From Clostridia bacterium (GTDB taxonomy: Bacteria; Bacillota; Clostridia; Oscillospirales; Acutalibacteraceae), in assembly GCA_017522205.1 (NCBI GenBank), contig JAFWZS010000063.1, positions 1 through 41,116 on the forward strand: 41,116 nucleotides of DNA. Reading direction: 5' to 3'. Under the pieces are notes generated by a model. It did no database searches. It was not told the DNA's origin and was given only the letters and a program-made list of their open reading frames with translations. Each line of letters begins with the position of its first letter. The stretch's first letter is position 1. A program made the translations under genes and the position numbers. Shown piece by piece: positions 1 to 6,499 of the stretch.

Positions 1-21
1 AAAAAAAGGTCAAAACAATAC

Positions 22-62
22 TAAAATCGCACAAGGTTCGACACTTTGTGCGATTTTCAGTT
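22..62. terminator. Bidirectional stem-loop terminator at the left edge
   Basis: A 12-bp inverted repeat (AAATCGCACAA-type arms, with A-rich sequence on the left and T-rich on the right) is followed by a short T stretch. It probably ends a gene lying left of the window. Nothing else is visible between it and the pnuC 3' end. Confidence 0.5.
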
Positions 63-146
63 AAGATCAAATTGGATAATTATTTATTTTTTATCGTTGT
101 CAAATCGGTATTGTTGCTCTTGTGCGTTTATCGACAGTCTGTAAGC

Positions 147-178
147 ACAGCACCCTGTTCAGAGTGCTGTGCCCTTTT
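147..178. terminator. Stem-loop overlapping the 3' end of pnuC
   Basis: A perfect 9-bp stem (GCACAGCAC / GTGCTGTGC) has a 10-nt loop, and the pnuC TGA stop lies in that loop. The T-rich run lies on the plus-strand side (TTTTGTTTTTT), so as a classical terminator it works best for plus-strand transcription. For pnuC it may only stabilise the 3' end. Confidence 0.45.
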
Positions 179-860
179 GTTTTTTCTCCATTTTAAGCCA
201 GCTGAGAAAGCCGTAAATATCATTAATAAGGAACATAAGAAAACAGATAAACACCGAAAGATATGTTATGTCGCTTAGTGATGCATACACCCATAAAATA
301 ATAAGCACGATGTCATTAAGAGCATATATAAGGGCAAAATACGGGCTTCTTCTGAATGTGAGATAAACTGCCGCAAAGCTTGTTGTAACGGATACGGTGC
401 TGAAAAAAAGATTTGCCGTATTGAAATATTCAAGAATAAAGTAGAACAGAACCGTAACTGCTGCAGTAAGCACTATGGTAAAGACCACTTCTCCTCTGCT
501 TATAGTGTTCACCTTGACCTGTGATTTCTTTCCCTTATAGGGATTTCTCAGCCAGGTCACAAGGGCAAAGAACGCCATCGGCCCCGTCATTCCCATATAT
601 GTAATCATCTCTCCGTAATAAGAAAAGCTATAGGAAATCATGCCGTAAAGAATACTGAAAACAACCATAAGCAGTTGCCCGAAGGGGTTGCCTTTTGCAT
701 TAAAAATAAGGGAGGTTACACCGATAAGCGACGCAACAAGCGTAAGATAGTTTTCTCTGTCAAAAAGGAGAAAAGAAACTGTTATAGTTATTACAGACAA
801 AGCCCACAGAATTAATTCACCCATTGAAAAGTATTTGCAGATGCTTTTAATATCTTTCAT
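159..860 (-). CDS. pnuC: PnuC-family vitamin/nicotinamide riboside transporter
   Basis: A 233-residue integral membrane protein of the PnuC family, which moves nicotinamide riboside or related vitamins (thiamine, riboflavin precursors) by facilitated diffusion with intracellular trapping. The sequence shows seven to eight hydrophobic helices, a mid-protein loop with the TWLRNPY segment, and the family-typical C-terminal NDIYGFLSW motif. Length matches the family. The ATG follows a GAGGTG ribosome binding site only four bases away. It is transcribed alone from its own promoter (963-991), and a terminator hairpin sits immediately before the ribosome binding site, suggesting attenuation of expression. 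The family also includes PnuT (thiamine) and PnuX (riboflavin) paralogues, so the substrate is not settled. No vitamin biosynthesis gene lies nearby. Confidence 0.88.
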   Translation of the reverse strand: MKDIKSICKYFSMGELILWALSVITITVSFLLFDRENYLTLVASLIGVTSLIFNAKGNPFGQLLMVVFSILYGMISYSFSYYGEMITYMGMTGPMAFFALVTWLRNPYKGKKSQVKVNTISRGEVVFTIVLTAAVTVLFYFILEYFNTANLFFSTVSVTTSFAAVYLTFRRSPYFALIYALNDIVLIILWVYASLSDITYLSVFICFLMFLINDIYGFLSWLKMEKKQKGTAL

Positions 861-957
861 AATTCACCTCAAAAAAAGAAGCATCCGTACACATCTTCAA
901 AGACCTAACGATGTGCAACGAATGCTTTTGCATTTCTCTACCCGGTGGCAGTTTACG
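861..957 (-). promoter_or_regulatory. Leader of pnuC with terminator hairpin; possible small riboswitch/attenuator
   Basis: The inferred leader is about 95 nt. Read on the minus strand it contains hairpin 1 (CTGCC/GGTAG, 938-951), hairpin 2 (AATGC-AAAA-GCATT, 921-934) and a long terminator (arms 910-925 and 881-895, U-run 871-880) ending next to the GAGGTG site. Hairpin 2 and the terminator compete for the same GCATT bases at 921-925. No known riboswitch class was recognised. The terminator could equally just end the upstream deacetylase transcript. Confidence 0.5.
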
Positions 958-962
958 AAGAA

Positions 963-991
963 ATTATGCCATACTTTTCTTCTTTTGTCAA
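963..991 (-). promoter_or_regulatory. Promoter of pnuC
   Basis: TTGACA (986-991) and CATAAT (963-968) are separated by 17 bp, a near-consensus sigma-A promoter immediately downstream of the deacetylase stop codon. It shows that pnuC has its own transcription start. Confidence 0.75.
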
Positions 992-994
992 CTC

Positions 995-1960
995 TTATGT
1001 GCCGTACTGTGTAAGGGCTCTGAATTCATAGCCCTCTGCCCTGATTTTGTCAATAATTTCACCGAGAGCATCTGCATTATCCTGAGAAACGGCATGAAGC
1101 AGGATTACAGAACCGTCGTGAATCCGTGACATAACCTTTTCTATGGCATAGTCTTTACCTCTTACCTTGTTGGTATCCCAATCGTCATAAGCCGTTGACC
1201 AGAACACGCTGACAAACCCCAGAGACTGTAAAAGCTCCAAAGCACTTTCTGTATACTCACCTGCAGGGAAACGGAAGTATCTTGAAGCATAGCCGAAGTT
1301 TTCTCTCAGGTAGTTTTCAAAGGTTTCAAGCTCTTCTGCCATTTTTTCACGGCTGATAGAAGCAAAGGAGGGATGAGTTGCAGAATGGTTACCCACAATG
1401 TGACCTTCGTTTATCATTCGTGCTACAAACTCAGGCTCACTTTTAAGATAGTCCAGGGTGCAGAAAAAGGTTGCGGGAACCTTCTTTCCATTCAGCACAT
1501 CGAGAATTTTTCCCGTAAGGTCATTGTATTCATAACCGCAGTCAAAGGTGAGATAAATCACCTTTTCTTCACTTATATCGTCATAGGTAAAACCGCCGTA
1601 TTTCTGAAAGGTTTTCTGAAATTCTACCACGGTGTGATGCACCTTTCCGTCAGAAGCCGGTCCGTGAGAGTGAGAGAGCTTTTCCTCGGGAAGTCCATTT
1701 GTGTTTGCACTTGCTTTAAAACTGATTTTTGAAAGTGGCATAAGTCCCGTAGGCGTGTTACCGCCCTCTTCGCCCTTAAAAATCAGCTGATGGTTTTCCA
1801 AAGGCAGATTTTCGTCGTCGATTACCGTTGAGGAATTGATTTTCGGTGACATCTCTGAAACGGGCGGCACTTCTGTGTTCCCTTTTTCTTTTGCTATACC
1901 ACAGCCGACAGCAGTAAACAAAACTGCACAAACAAGAAGCAGACTGAAAACTTTTTTCAA
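995..1960 (-). CDS. PdaA-like polysaccharide deacetylase lipoprotein
   Basis: A family-4 carbohydrate esterase (NodB fold) of about 321 residues, anchored as a lipoprotein by the signal MKKVFSLLLVCAVLFTAVGC. The pattern follows Bacillus PdaA, which removes the N-acetyl group from muramic acid during cortex peptidoglycan maturation: LTFDCGYE carries the catalytic Asp and the aligned metal Asp is replaced as in PdaA (FDNGYE), GNHSATHP provides the metal histidines, RFPAGEY is motif 3, and VFWSTAYDDWD and ILLHAVS follow. The start is taken as TTG at 1958-1960, which sits 8 nt after AGGAG. A GTG at 1967-1969 overlaps that ribosome binding site and is unlikely. It follows the small gene at 1976-2146 by 15 nt, so the two are probably co-transcribed. 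Substrate (muramic acid versus another glycan) is inferred. Confidence 0.85.
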   Translation of the reverse strand: MKKVFSLLLVCAVLFTAVGCGIAKEKGNTEVPPVSEMSPKINSSTVIDDENLPLENHQLIFKGEEGGNTPTGLMPLSKISFKASANTNGLPEEKLSHSHGPASDGKVHHTVVEFQKTFQKYGGFTYDDISEEKVIYLTFDCGYEYNDLTGKILDVLNGKKVPATFFCTLDYLKSEPEFVARMINEGHIVGNHSATHPSFASISREKMAEELETFENYLRENFGYASRYFRFPAGEYTESALELLQSLGFVSVFWSTAYDDWDTNKVRGKDYAIEKVMSRIHDGSVILLHAVSQDNADALGEIIDKIRAEGYEFRALTQYGT

Positions 1961-1975
1961 AAGTCTCACTCCTTT

Positions 1976-2146
1976 TTACTTGAACATATAACGGATGTCG
2001 CCTACAATACCTTCCACATTTTTGATTGTTCTTTTCATTGAGCGTTTTGCACCTGAACCCATCATAGCACCCTTCATATACGCTGTAGCGCCGCCTACAG
2101 CCATACCGATGCCGATACCTGTCCATATACTTTTCATTTTCATCAT
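1976..2146 (-). CDS. Small glycine-rich membrane protein (YtxH-like), 56 aa
   Basis: A 56-residue protein with one hydrophobic, glycine-rich helix (GIGIGMAVGGATAYMKGAMMG) followed by a basic tail (AKRSMKRTIKNVEGIVGDIRYMFK). This resembles YtxH/gas-vesicle-like small envelope proteins of Firmicutes in composition only. The chosen ATG (2144-2146) has AAGGAGAAG upstream with about 9 nt spacing. A longer reading frame runs further upstream, but that part overlaps the trmL start and promoter and has no ribosome binding site. The gene leads a likely two-gene operon with the deacetylase. Its function is unknown; the context suggests an envelope role. Confidence 0.65.
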   Translation of the reverse strand: MMKMKSIWTGIGIGMAVGGATAYMKGAMMGSGAKRSMKRTIKNVEGIVGDIRYMFK

Positions 2147-2242
2147 ATATATCTTCTCCTTATAAAAAATCCTTTCATAAGAAAGGTCATTATTATTTTT
2201 TTCTGCTTTCAAAAAAATATCATAAACAATTTTTAGATATTG

Positions 2243-2272
2243 TTGGACTTTTTCATAATTCGGTGGTATACT
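2243..2272 (+). promoter_or_regulatory. Promoter of trmL
   Basis: TTGGAC (2243-2248) and TATACT (2267-2272) are separated by 18 bp, 35 nt upstream of the trmL ATG. Confidence 0.6.
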
Positions 2273-2306
2273 CTTAAGAGCAAAAAATAAAAAGGACAAA
2301 AAATAT

Positions 2307-2804
2307 ATGGGTAAGCTTAACATAGTTCTCATTGAGCCTCAGATTCCGCAGAATACGGGCAACATTGCACGTACCTGTGCGGCAACAGGAGCTTCACTTC
2401 ATCTTGTTGAGCCCATGGGCTTCAAGGTTGACGACAAAAAATTAAAAAGAGCAGGTCTTGACTATTGGTATCTGCTTGATATAACATATTATGACAGTAC
2501 CGAGGATTTTTTTGAGAAAAACAAAGACGGAAAGTTTTTCTATTTCACCACAAAGGGGCAGAAAATTTTCACAGAAACAGAATTTCCCGAAAACTGCTTC
2601 ATTGTTTTCGGCAGAGAGGACGCAGGTCTTCCCGAAAGTCTTTTAAAAGAAAATCCCGAAACAAGTCTTCGTATTCCTATGATTGACGAAGCAAGAAGTC
2701 TGAATCTTTCAAACACCGTTGCAATTGCAACCTATGAAATCTTGCGTCAATGGAATTATCCCAACCTTCTTTGCGAAGGACATCTTACAAAATATACTTG
2801 GTAA
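2307..2804 (+). CDS. trmL: tRNA (cytidine/uridine-34-2'-O)-methyltransferase TrmL
   Basis: A 165-residue SPOUT methyltransferase of the TrmL/YibK (CspR) group, which methylates the wobble ribose of tRNA-Leu isoacceptors using S-adenosylmethionine. Visible family signatures are the N-terminal NIVLIEPQIPQNTGNIARTC with the catalytic Arg, LHLVEPMGF, FGREDAGLP, and the knot segment RIPMIDEARSLNLSNTVAIATYE. Length is that of a minimal, domain-complete member. It is preceded by its own promoter and a GGAC-type ribosome binding site. The next gene, interrupted by an amber codon, starts 13 nt downstream, so the two share a transcript ending at the 3327-3367 terminator. Confidence 0.93.
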   Translation: MGKLNIVLIEPQIPQNTGNIARTCAATGASLHLVEPMGFKVDDKKLKRAGLDYWYLLDITYYDSTEDFFEKNKDGKFFYFTTKGQKIFTETEFPENCFIVFGREDAGLPESLLKENPETSLRIPMIDEARSLNLSNTVAIATYEILRQWNYPNLLCEGHLTKYTW

Positions 2805-2817
2805 AAAGGAGAATCTT

Positions 2818-3309
2818 ATGAGTAAAACTCTTTCTAAGCAGGACAAAATCAAAAAAATGTAGACCAACATCAAATCTGCACAGAGTACCTTTGCGCTTGC
2901 CGGTGTACTTGCCCTTATTTACGTAGTACGGTATTTCGTAACGGGCAACTTCAATTTTTATTTCAGCTCATACATAACCGAATTTGCCCTTAAAGCAGCG
3001 GATGAAAATGTTATTTCAACGGTTACTCTCCCGAGTGCAGCTTCTTACGCCATACTTGCAGTATATGCGGTAGGTTTCCTTGTGTGCTGCATTCTCAGCA
3101 TAAAGACAAAAATTGGTCTTATCGCCTGCCTTGTTTTCTATCTGATTGATTTCCTTGCACTTATATGCGGAACGGCTTTTTCTGTTTTCGGTCCTCTTGC
3201 AGAGGAAGCCTTTATTGACATTATCGTTCACGTCTTTGTTATTCTCTTCCTTTCCGTGGGTGTTTATTCGGTGAATAAACTTCCTGAAATCGAAGGTGAA
3301 AAAGAATAA
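2818..3309 (+). pseudogene. Four-helix membrane protein gene interrupted by an in-frame TAG codon
   Basis: The frame starts with ATG at 2818 behind a good AAGGAG site (6 nt spacing) and runs 163 codons to TAA at 3307-3309. Codon 15 (2860-2862) is TAG; there is no other stop. The first 14 residues (MSKTLSKQDKIKKM) are hydrophilic. After the amber codon come about four hydrophobic segments (FALAGVLALIYVVRYF, AASYAILAVYAVGFLVCCIL, LIACLVFYLIDFLALIC, DIIVHVFVILFLSVGVYSV) and a charged tail. No ATG, GTG or TTG occurs between the TAG and 3082, so re-initiation would lose the first helix. It may be a recent pseudogene, a sequencing/assembly error, or a read-through or recoded gene. Protein function is unrecognised. 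Confidence 0.65.
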
Positions 3310-3326
3310 AACGTATAAATAATTAA

Positions 3327-3367
3327 GACTACAGTTTTACGTAGAGTAAATTCTGTAGTCTTTTTTT
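3327..3367. terminator. Terminator between the trmL unit and tsaD
   Basis: GACTACAG / CTGTAGTC form an 8-bp stem (3327-3334, 3353-3360), with an additional inner TTTAC/GTAAA pairing and seven Ts at 3361-3367. It is a strong plus-strand terminator and may also serve the convergent tsaD transcript. Confidence 0.85.
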
Positions 3368-3377
3368 ATGCAAAAAA

Positions 3378-4394
3378 TTACTTTCTTATATTGTCTATCT
3401 CCATACCTGCATAGGCATTGAGTTCAAGTCCTGCAGTGTTTCCCGAAAGGTATTCGTAATACCCTTGCGCACCCACCATTGCGGCATTGTCACCGCAAAG
3501 TGAAAGCTCAGGAAGATAAAGCTTCCAGCCGTGCTTTCTGCAGACCTCAGTAATCTGATTTCTGAGAACAGAGTTCGCTGAAACACCGCCTGCAAGCACA
3601 AGCTTACTGTAGCCGTAGTCAAGCATTGCCTTTTCTGTGTTTTCGCAAAGGGAAGTGGCAACGGCTTTCATAAATGAAGCGCCTAAGTCTGCCTCGTTTA
3701 CTGGCGTACCCTTTTGTGAGGCGTTGTGAATCGTGTTGATAACTGAGGTTTTAAGCCCTGAAAAACTGAAATCATAGGGGCAGTTTTCAACCTTAGGCTT
3801 CGGGAATTTAAAGGCGGTACTGTCGCCGTCTTTGGAAATTCTGTCAAGGTTAAGTCCGCCCGGGTAAGGTATGCCCATTGTACGTGCAGCCTTGTCAAGA
3901 GCCTCACCTGCAGCGTCGTCTCTTGTTCTGCCGATTATGTTGAATTCGGTATAGCTTTTTACCTCAGCAATAAGAGTGTTGCCACCGCTTACAACAAGAC
4001 AGAAGAAAGGCGGCTCAAGGTCAGGGTGAGTTATGTAGTTAGCCGCAATATGTGAGCGCAGATGATGAACGGGAATAAGAGGCAGATTTCTGCCGAAGGA
4101 GAGGGCTTTTGCATAGTTTACGCCCACAAGGAGAGCGCCTATAAGTCCCGGTGCGTAGGTAACTGCAACCGCATCAATATCGTCGAGGGTAAGTTCTGCA
4201 TCCGTGAGAGCCTTATTGACCACCGCAGATATATTTTCTGCGTGACGGCGTGAAGCGATTTCAGGCACAACACCGCCGAATTTTATATGCTCGCTCACCT
4301 GAGAAGCAATTACACTTGAAAGCACCTTTCTGCCGTTTTCAACCACGCTTGCTGCAGTTTCATCACAGGAAGATTCAATTGCCAGAATTTTCAT
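3378..4394 (-). CDS. tsaD: tRNA N6-threonylcarbamoyladenosine transferase TsaD
   Basis: A 338-residue Kae1/Gcp/TsaD protein. It transfers the threonylcarbamoyl group from TC-AMP to A37 of ANN-decoding tRNAs, acting with TsaB and TsaE. Seen in the sequence: N-terminal ILAIESSCDETAASVV, GGVVPEIASRRH, the iron-binding HHLRSH motif, VSGGNTL, and C-terminal LAGGVSANSVLRNQ and CGDNAAMVG. Length is normal. ATG at 4394 follows AAGGA. It lies 11 nt downstream of the phosphatase-RimI fusion gene and is co-transcribed with it. Notably, tsaB, which usually precedes rimI-tsaD in Firmicutes, is not in this cluster. Confidence 0.96.
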   Translation of the reverse strand: MKILAIESSCDETAASVVENGRKVLSSVIASQVSEHIKFGGVVPEIASRRHAENISAVVNKALTDAELTLDDIDAVAVTYAPGLIGALLVGVNYAKALSFGRNLPLIPVHHLRSHIAANYITHPDLEPPFFCLVVSGGNTLIAEVKSYTEFNIIGRTRDDAAGEALDKAARTMGIPYPGGLNLDRISKDGDSTAFKFPKPKVENCPYDFSFSGLKTSVINTIHNASQKGTPVNEADLGASFMKAVATSLCENTEKAMLDYGYSKLVLAGGVSANSVLRNQITEVCRKHGWKLYLPELSLCGDNAAMVGAQGYYEYLSGNTAGLELNAYAGMEIDNIRK

Positions 4395-4405
4395 TATATC
4401 AATCC

Positions 4406-5260
4406 TTACTGAAAGTCTTTAGTCATTATGAGAGCATTTTCTGTGGGAGAGGAATAGAAATTCTTTCTTTCGCCCATTTCATTATACCCTCTTTTTCTGT
4501 AAAGAGCAATGGCTTTTTCGTTACTTACCCTCACTTCGAGAGAAATAAAGGCACAGTTTTCTTCCTTTGCTCTTTCTTCACCTTTTATGAGAAGGGCATT
4601 TCCTATACCCATTCGTCTGAACTTTCCTTTTACGGCTATGTTTGCAATATAGCACTCATCAAGGACAATATGCATACCAAGATAGCCGGCGGTTTCACCC
4701 ATAAACTCAGCCACAAAAAATCTTGCCGTCTCATTCGTCAGCTCACTTAAAATGCCATCTCTTGTCCAAGGAGTTGAAAAGCATTCCTTTTCAATTTCCT
4801 CTATTCCGTCAACATCATTTTCTGTCATGGGGTGAATCTCAATAGTGCAAAGCTCATTTAAAAGTTCATCGATACCCTCGCTTATTTTTTCTGCACATTC
4901 AAGATATACTTCTTCATTTCCTCCGTAAGGGTCAGGCACACCGCCACAAAGCACACGGATTTTTTCTTCGGGAATAAAATCTTTAAGTGCCACCTTGTGA
5001 CTTTCCGTCATAACAACAAAAATGTCGTATTCCTCTTTCATATAAAGACTGAAGGGTCGGCTTCTGTGTGCACTTATGTCAATACCCATTGCTTTTGCGG
5101 CAAGAACACTTCCGAAGCTTGCTTCATCACCGCCAAAGGCAGCAAGACCTGCACTTTCGGCTGTTATAGGGAGATTCATTTCTTTTGCCTTTTTGTTCAT
5201 TATCCCTTCTGCCAAAGGACTGCGACAGGTATTTCCCGTGCAAAGAAAAAGTATTTTCAC
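4406..5260 (-). CDS. Fusion: low-molecular-weight (arginine/tyrosine) phosphatase + RimI acetyltransferase
   Basis: A two-domain protein of about 284 residues. Residues 1 to about 137 are a low-molecular-weight phosphatase: CTGNTCRS is the C(X)5R P-loop at C7-R13, with the Thr-bearing form seen in the protein-arginine phosphatase YwlE, and D110-P is the general acid. Residues about 138-284 are a GNAT acetyltransferase of the RimI type (ECFSTPWT, NIAVKGKFRRMGIG, LEVRVSNEKAIALYRKRGY), which acetylates the N-terminus of ribosomal protein S18. The start is GTG at 5258-5260, 8 nt after AGAGG; the GTG at 5267 lies inside the ribosome binding site. It is first gene of an operon with tsaD, in line with the common rimI-tsaD pairing. 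In Bacillus, ywlE sits instead next to the TsaC-type gene ywlC, so the fusion joins two t6A-linked neighbourhoods. Domain calls are firm; phosphatase substrate is inferred. Confidence 0.9.
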   Translation of the reverse strand: MKILFLCTGNTCRSPLAEGIMNKKAKEMNLPITAESAGLAAFGGDEASFGSVLAAKAMGIDISAHRSRPFSLYMKEEYDIFVVMTESHKVALKDFIPEEKIRVLCGGVPDPYGGNEEVYLECAEKISEGIDELLNELCTIEIHPMTENDVDGIEEIEKECFSTPWTRDGILSELTNETARFFVAEFMGETAGYLGMHIVLDECYIANIAVKGKFRRMGIGNALLIKGEERAKEENCAFISLEVRVSNEKAIALYRKRGYNEMGERKNFYSSPTENALIMTKDFQ

Positions 5261-5296
5261 AAAAGCCACCTCTTTTCGTTTTAAATCACTTTTTAC

Positions 5297-5325
5297 ATAA
5301 TATATTTTTTTATCCCAAAAGTAAA
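5297..5325 (-). promoter_or_regulatory. Promoter of the phosphatase-rimI / tsaD operon
   Basis: TTTACT (5320-5325) and TATTAT (5297-5302) are separated by 17 bp, about 36 nt upstream of the GTG start, in a strongly AT-rich region. Confidence 0.5.
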
Positions 5326-5377
5326 TAACTTTTAATCAAATAAATATAATTTTCATTTTTTCATTTATTATTCTAAT

Positions 5378-5406
5378 TTGTAAATATAGTTGCTTCTTAA
5401 TAATAT
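5378..5406 (+). promoter_or_regulatory. Promoter of the secreted protein gene
   Basis: TTGTAA (5378-5383) and TAATAT (5401-5406) are separated by 17 bp in AT-rich DNA. Confidence 0.5.
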
Positions 5407-5444
5407 ATAATTGTTGTAACTGTTAATTAAAAGGAGTTATGAAA

Positions 5445-6002
5445 ATGAAAAGTTTCAAAAAAGTTCTTTCCGTATTTCTCGCTATTCTCTGCATTTTCGG
5501 AATGATTTCAACTGCAGTTTACGCCATGGATAATTATTTTGGTGAAGATGACGATCCCATCGAAAATTTATTCGGACTTTACTACAAAGTTGATACACTC
5601 ACCGGTGTTTCTGTAATGTATAAGCCCAATCCTACCATTACATTTAACACACCCAAATTAGTTGAAATAAGCGGTGATTTACCTCTTGCAGTAGATTATG
5701 AGTTCTATGCATGGAAAGATGAAAACGGTACGATTTATTATCCCGGCGAAGATATCTATGTAGACGGAAAAATCATACTTTACGCTGTTGGCACTCCTAA
5801 GAAAGACAACGATTCAAGAGTTGTCCGTGTTATTAAAACAGCATTCCAGACACTTGTCAGATCAATCCAGAGCTTCCTTGGTGTATTTGACGTTCTGAAG
5901 CAGGATGTAACCACTACAACTACTCAGGAAACAACTACAGCACCTGCAGGTCCTGTGACTCCCCCGATAACAGAGGGTGAAAACACAACAGCAGCGGCTT
6001 AA
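5445..6002 (+). CDS. Secreted protein with InlB-repeat-like segment and Thr/Pro-rich tail
   Basis: A 185-residue exported protein of unknown function. A Sec signal peptide (MKSFKKVLSVFLAILCIFGMISTAVYA) precedes an acidic stretch. A segment about residues 60-115 (YEFYAWKDENGTIYYPGEDI ... ILYAVG) resembles the Listeria-Bacteroides/InlB B-repeat (W-x-D-x-x-G-x-x-Y-x-x-G), followed by an amphipathic helix and a C-terminal Thr/Pro/Ala-rich tail (TTTTTQETTTAPAGPV...). There is no LPXTG anchor or C-terminal membrane helix, so surface attachment is not explained. ATG 5445 is chosen because it lies 8 nt after AGGAG; ATG 5439 is only 2 nt away. It is a single-gene unit with its own promoter and a strong terminator. 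Confidence 0.8.
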   Translation: MKSFKKVLSVFLAILCIFGMISTAVYAMDNYFGEDDDPIENLFGLYYKVDTLTGVSVMYKPNPTITFNTPKLVEISGDLPLAVDYEFYAWKDENGTIYYPGEDIYVDGKIILYAVGTPKKDNDSRVVRVIKTAFQTLVRSIQSFLGVFDVLKQDVTTTTTQETTTAPAGPVTPPITEGENTTAAA

Positions 6003-6022
6003 AACCAAATCATAACAACTAA

Positions 6023-6055
6023 CCGGGATTCAGACTGAATCCCGGTTTCTTTTTA
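6023..6055 (+). terminator. Strong terminator of the secreted protein gene
   Basis: A perfect 10-bp stem, CCGGGATTCA / TGAATCCCGG with a GAC loop (6023-6045), is followed by TTTCTTTTT. It overlaps the stop of the convergent rrf2 gene by a few bases. Confidence 0.92.
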
Positions 6056-6457
6056 TTCTCTCATAAGATCTGCAATTGTTGTGCCGTCAAAGCACTCTTT
6101 AACTGCAGCATTTACCTTTTCCCAAAGGGGAAGGGTTCTGCAGCCTTCCTTTCTCGGACAATCTTCGCCTATACATTCAGCACAGCTTGCAGGTACGATT
6201 GATTTTTCGGTAACCACAAGTATATCACTTACTCTGTATTCCTCGGGCTTTTTTACGAGCTTGTAGCCGCCGCCTTTTCCGTGTGCACCCTGAATTAGAC
6301 CGGCTTTTGAAAGTGTGGTCATTATTGTTTCAAGATATTTAAGTGACAAGCCCTGTCGCTTCACTATATCCTTAAGAGGTATAAATCCCTCGTTGTTCTG
6401 TTCTGCCAGGTCAATCATTACTCTCAGTGCATATCTTCCTCGTGTTGAAACTATCAT
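6053..6457 (-). CDS. Rrf2-family transcriptional regulator with four-cysteine cluster (CymR/IscR-like)
   Basis: A 134-residue Rrf2 regulator. The N-terminal winged helix (STRGRYALRVMIDLAEQ, RQGLSLKYLETIMTTLSKAGLI, GKGGGYKL) is followed by Cys92, Cys95, Cys100 and Cys106 in the region where IscR binds its [2Fe-2S] cluster, so redox or iron-sulfur sensing is plausible. B. subtilis CymR, the cysteine-metabolism master repressor that forms a complex with CysK, lacks these cysteines. The gene lies 42 nt downstream of cysK on the same strand, which points to control of cysteine synthesis, including the palindrome at the cysK promoter. ATG 6457 follows AGGAG. Whether it senses cysteine status or Fe-S cannot be decided from sequence. 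Confidence 0.85.
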   Translation of the reverse strand: MIVSTRGRYALRVMIDLAEQNNEGFIPLKDIVKRQGLSLKYLETIMTTLSKAGLIQGAHGKGGGYKLVKKPEEYRVSDILVVTEKSIVPASCAECIGEDCPRKEGCRTLPLWEKVNAAVKECFDGTTIADLMRE

Positions 6458-6499
6458 TTTATGTTCTCCTTCCTCTTCGGCAAAAGCCGCATTTTTAAA

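Noticed and set aside
861..957. pnuC leader as TPP, FMN, preQ1 or T-box element
   Set aside because: The conserved cores of these classes (CTGAGA/ACCTGAT, AGGATAT, C-rich loop with A-tail, GGTGG-type T-box) are not present in the expected order, and the leader is too short for TPP, FMN or T-box.
1776..2126. 116-residue frame overlapping the deacetylase signal region
   Set aside because: It overlaps two better supported genes in another frame and has basic, low-complexity sequence.
2147..2332. Upstream extension of the small YtxH-like gene to 118 residues
   Set aside because: The extension crosses the trmL promoter and start and has no ribosome binding site; AAGGAG lies before the internal ATG at 2146.
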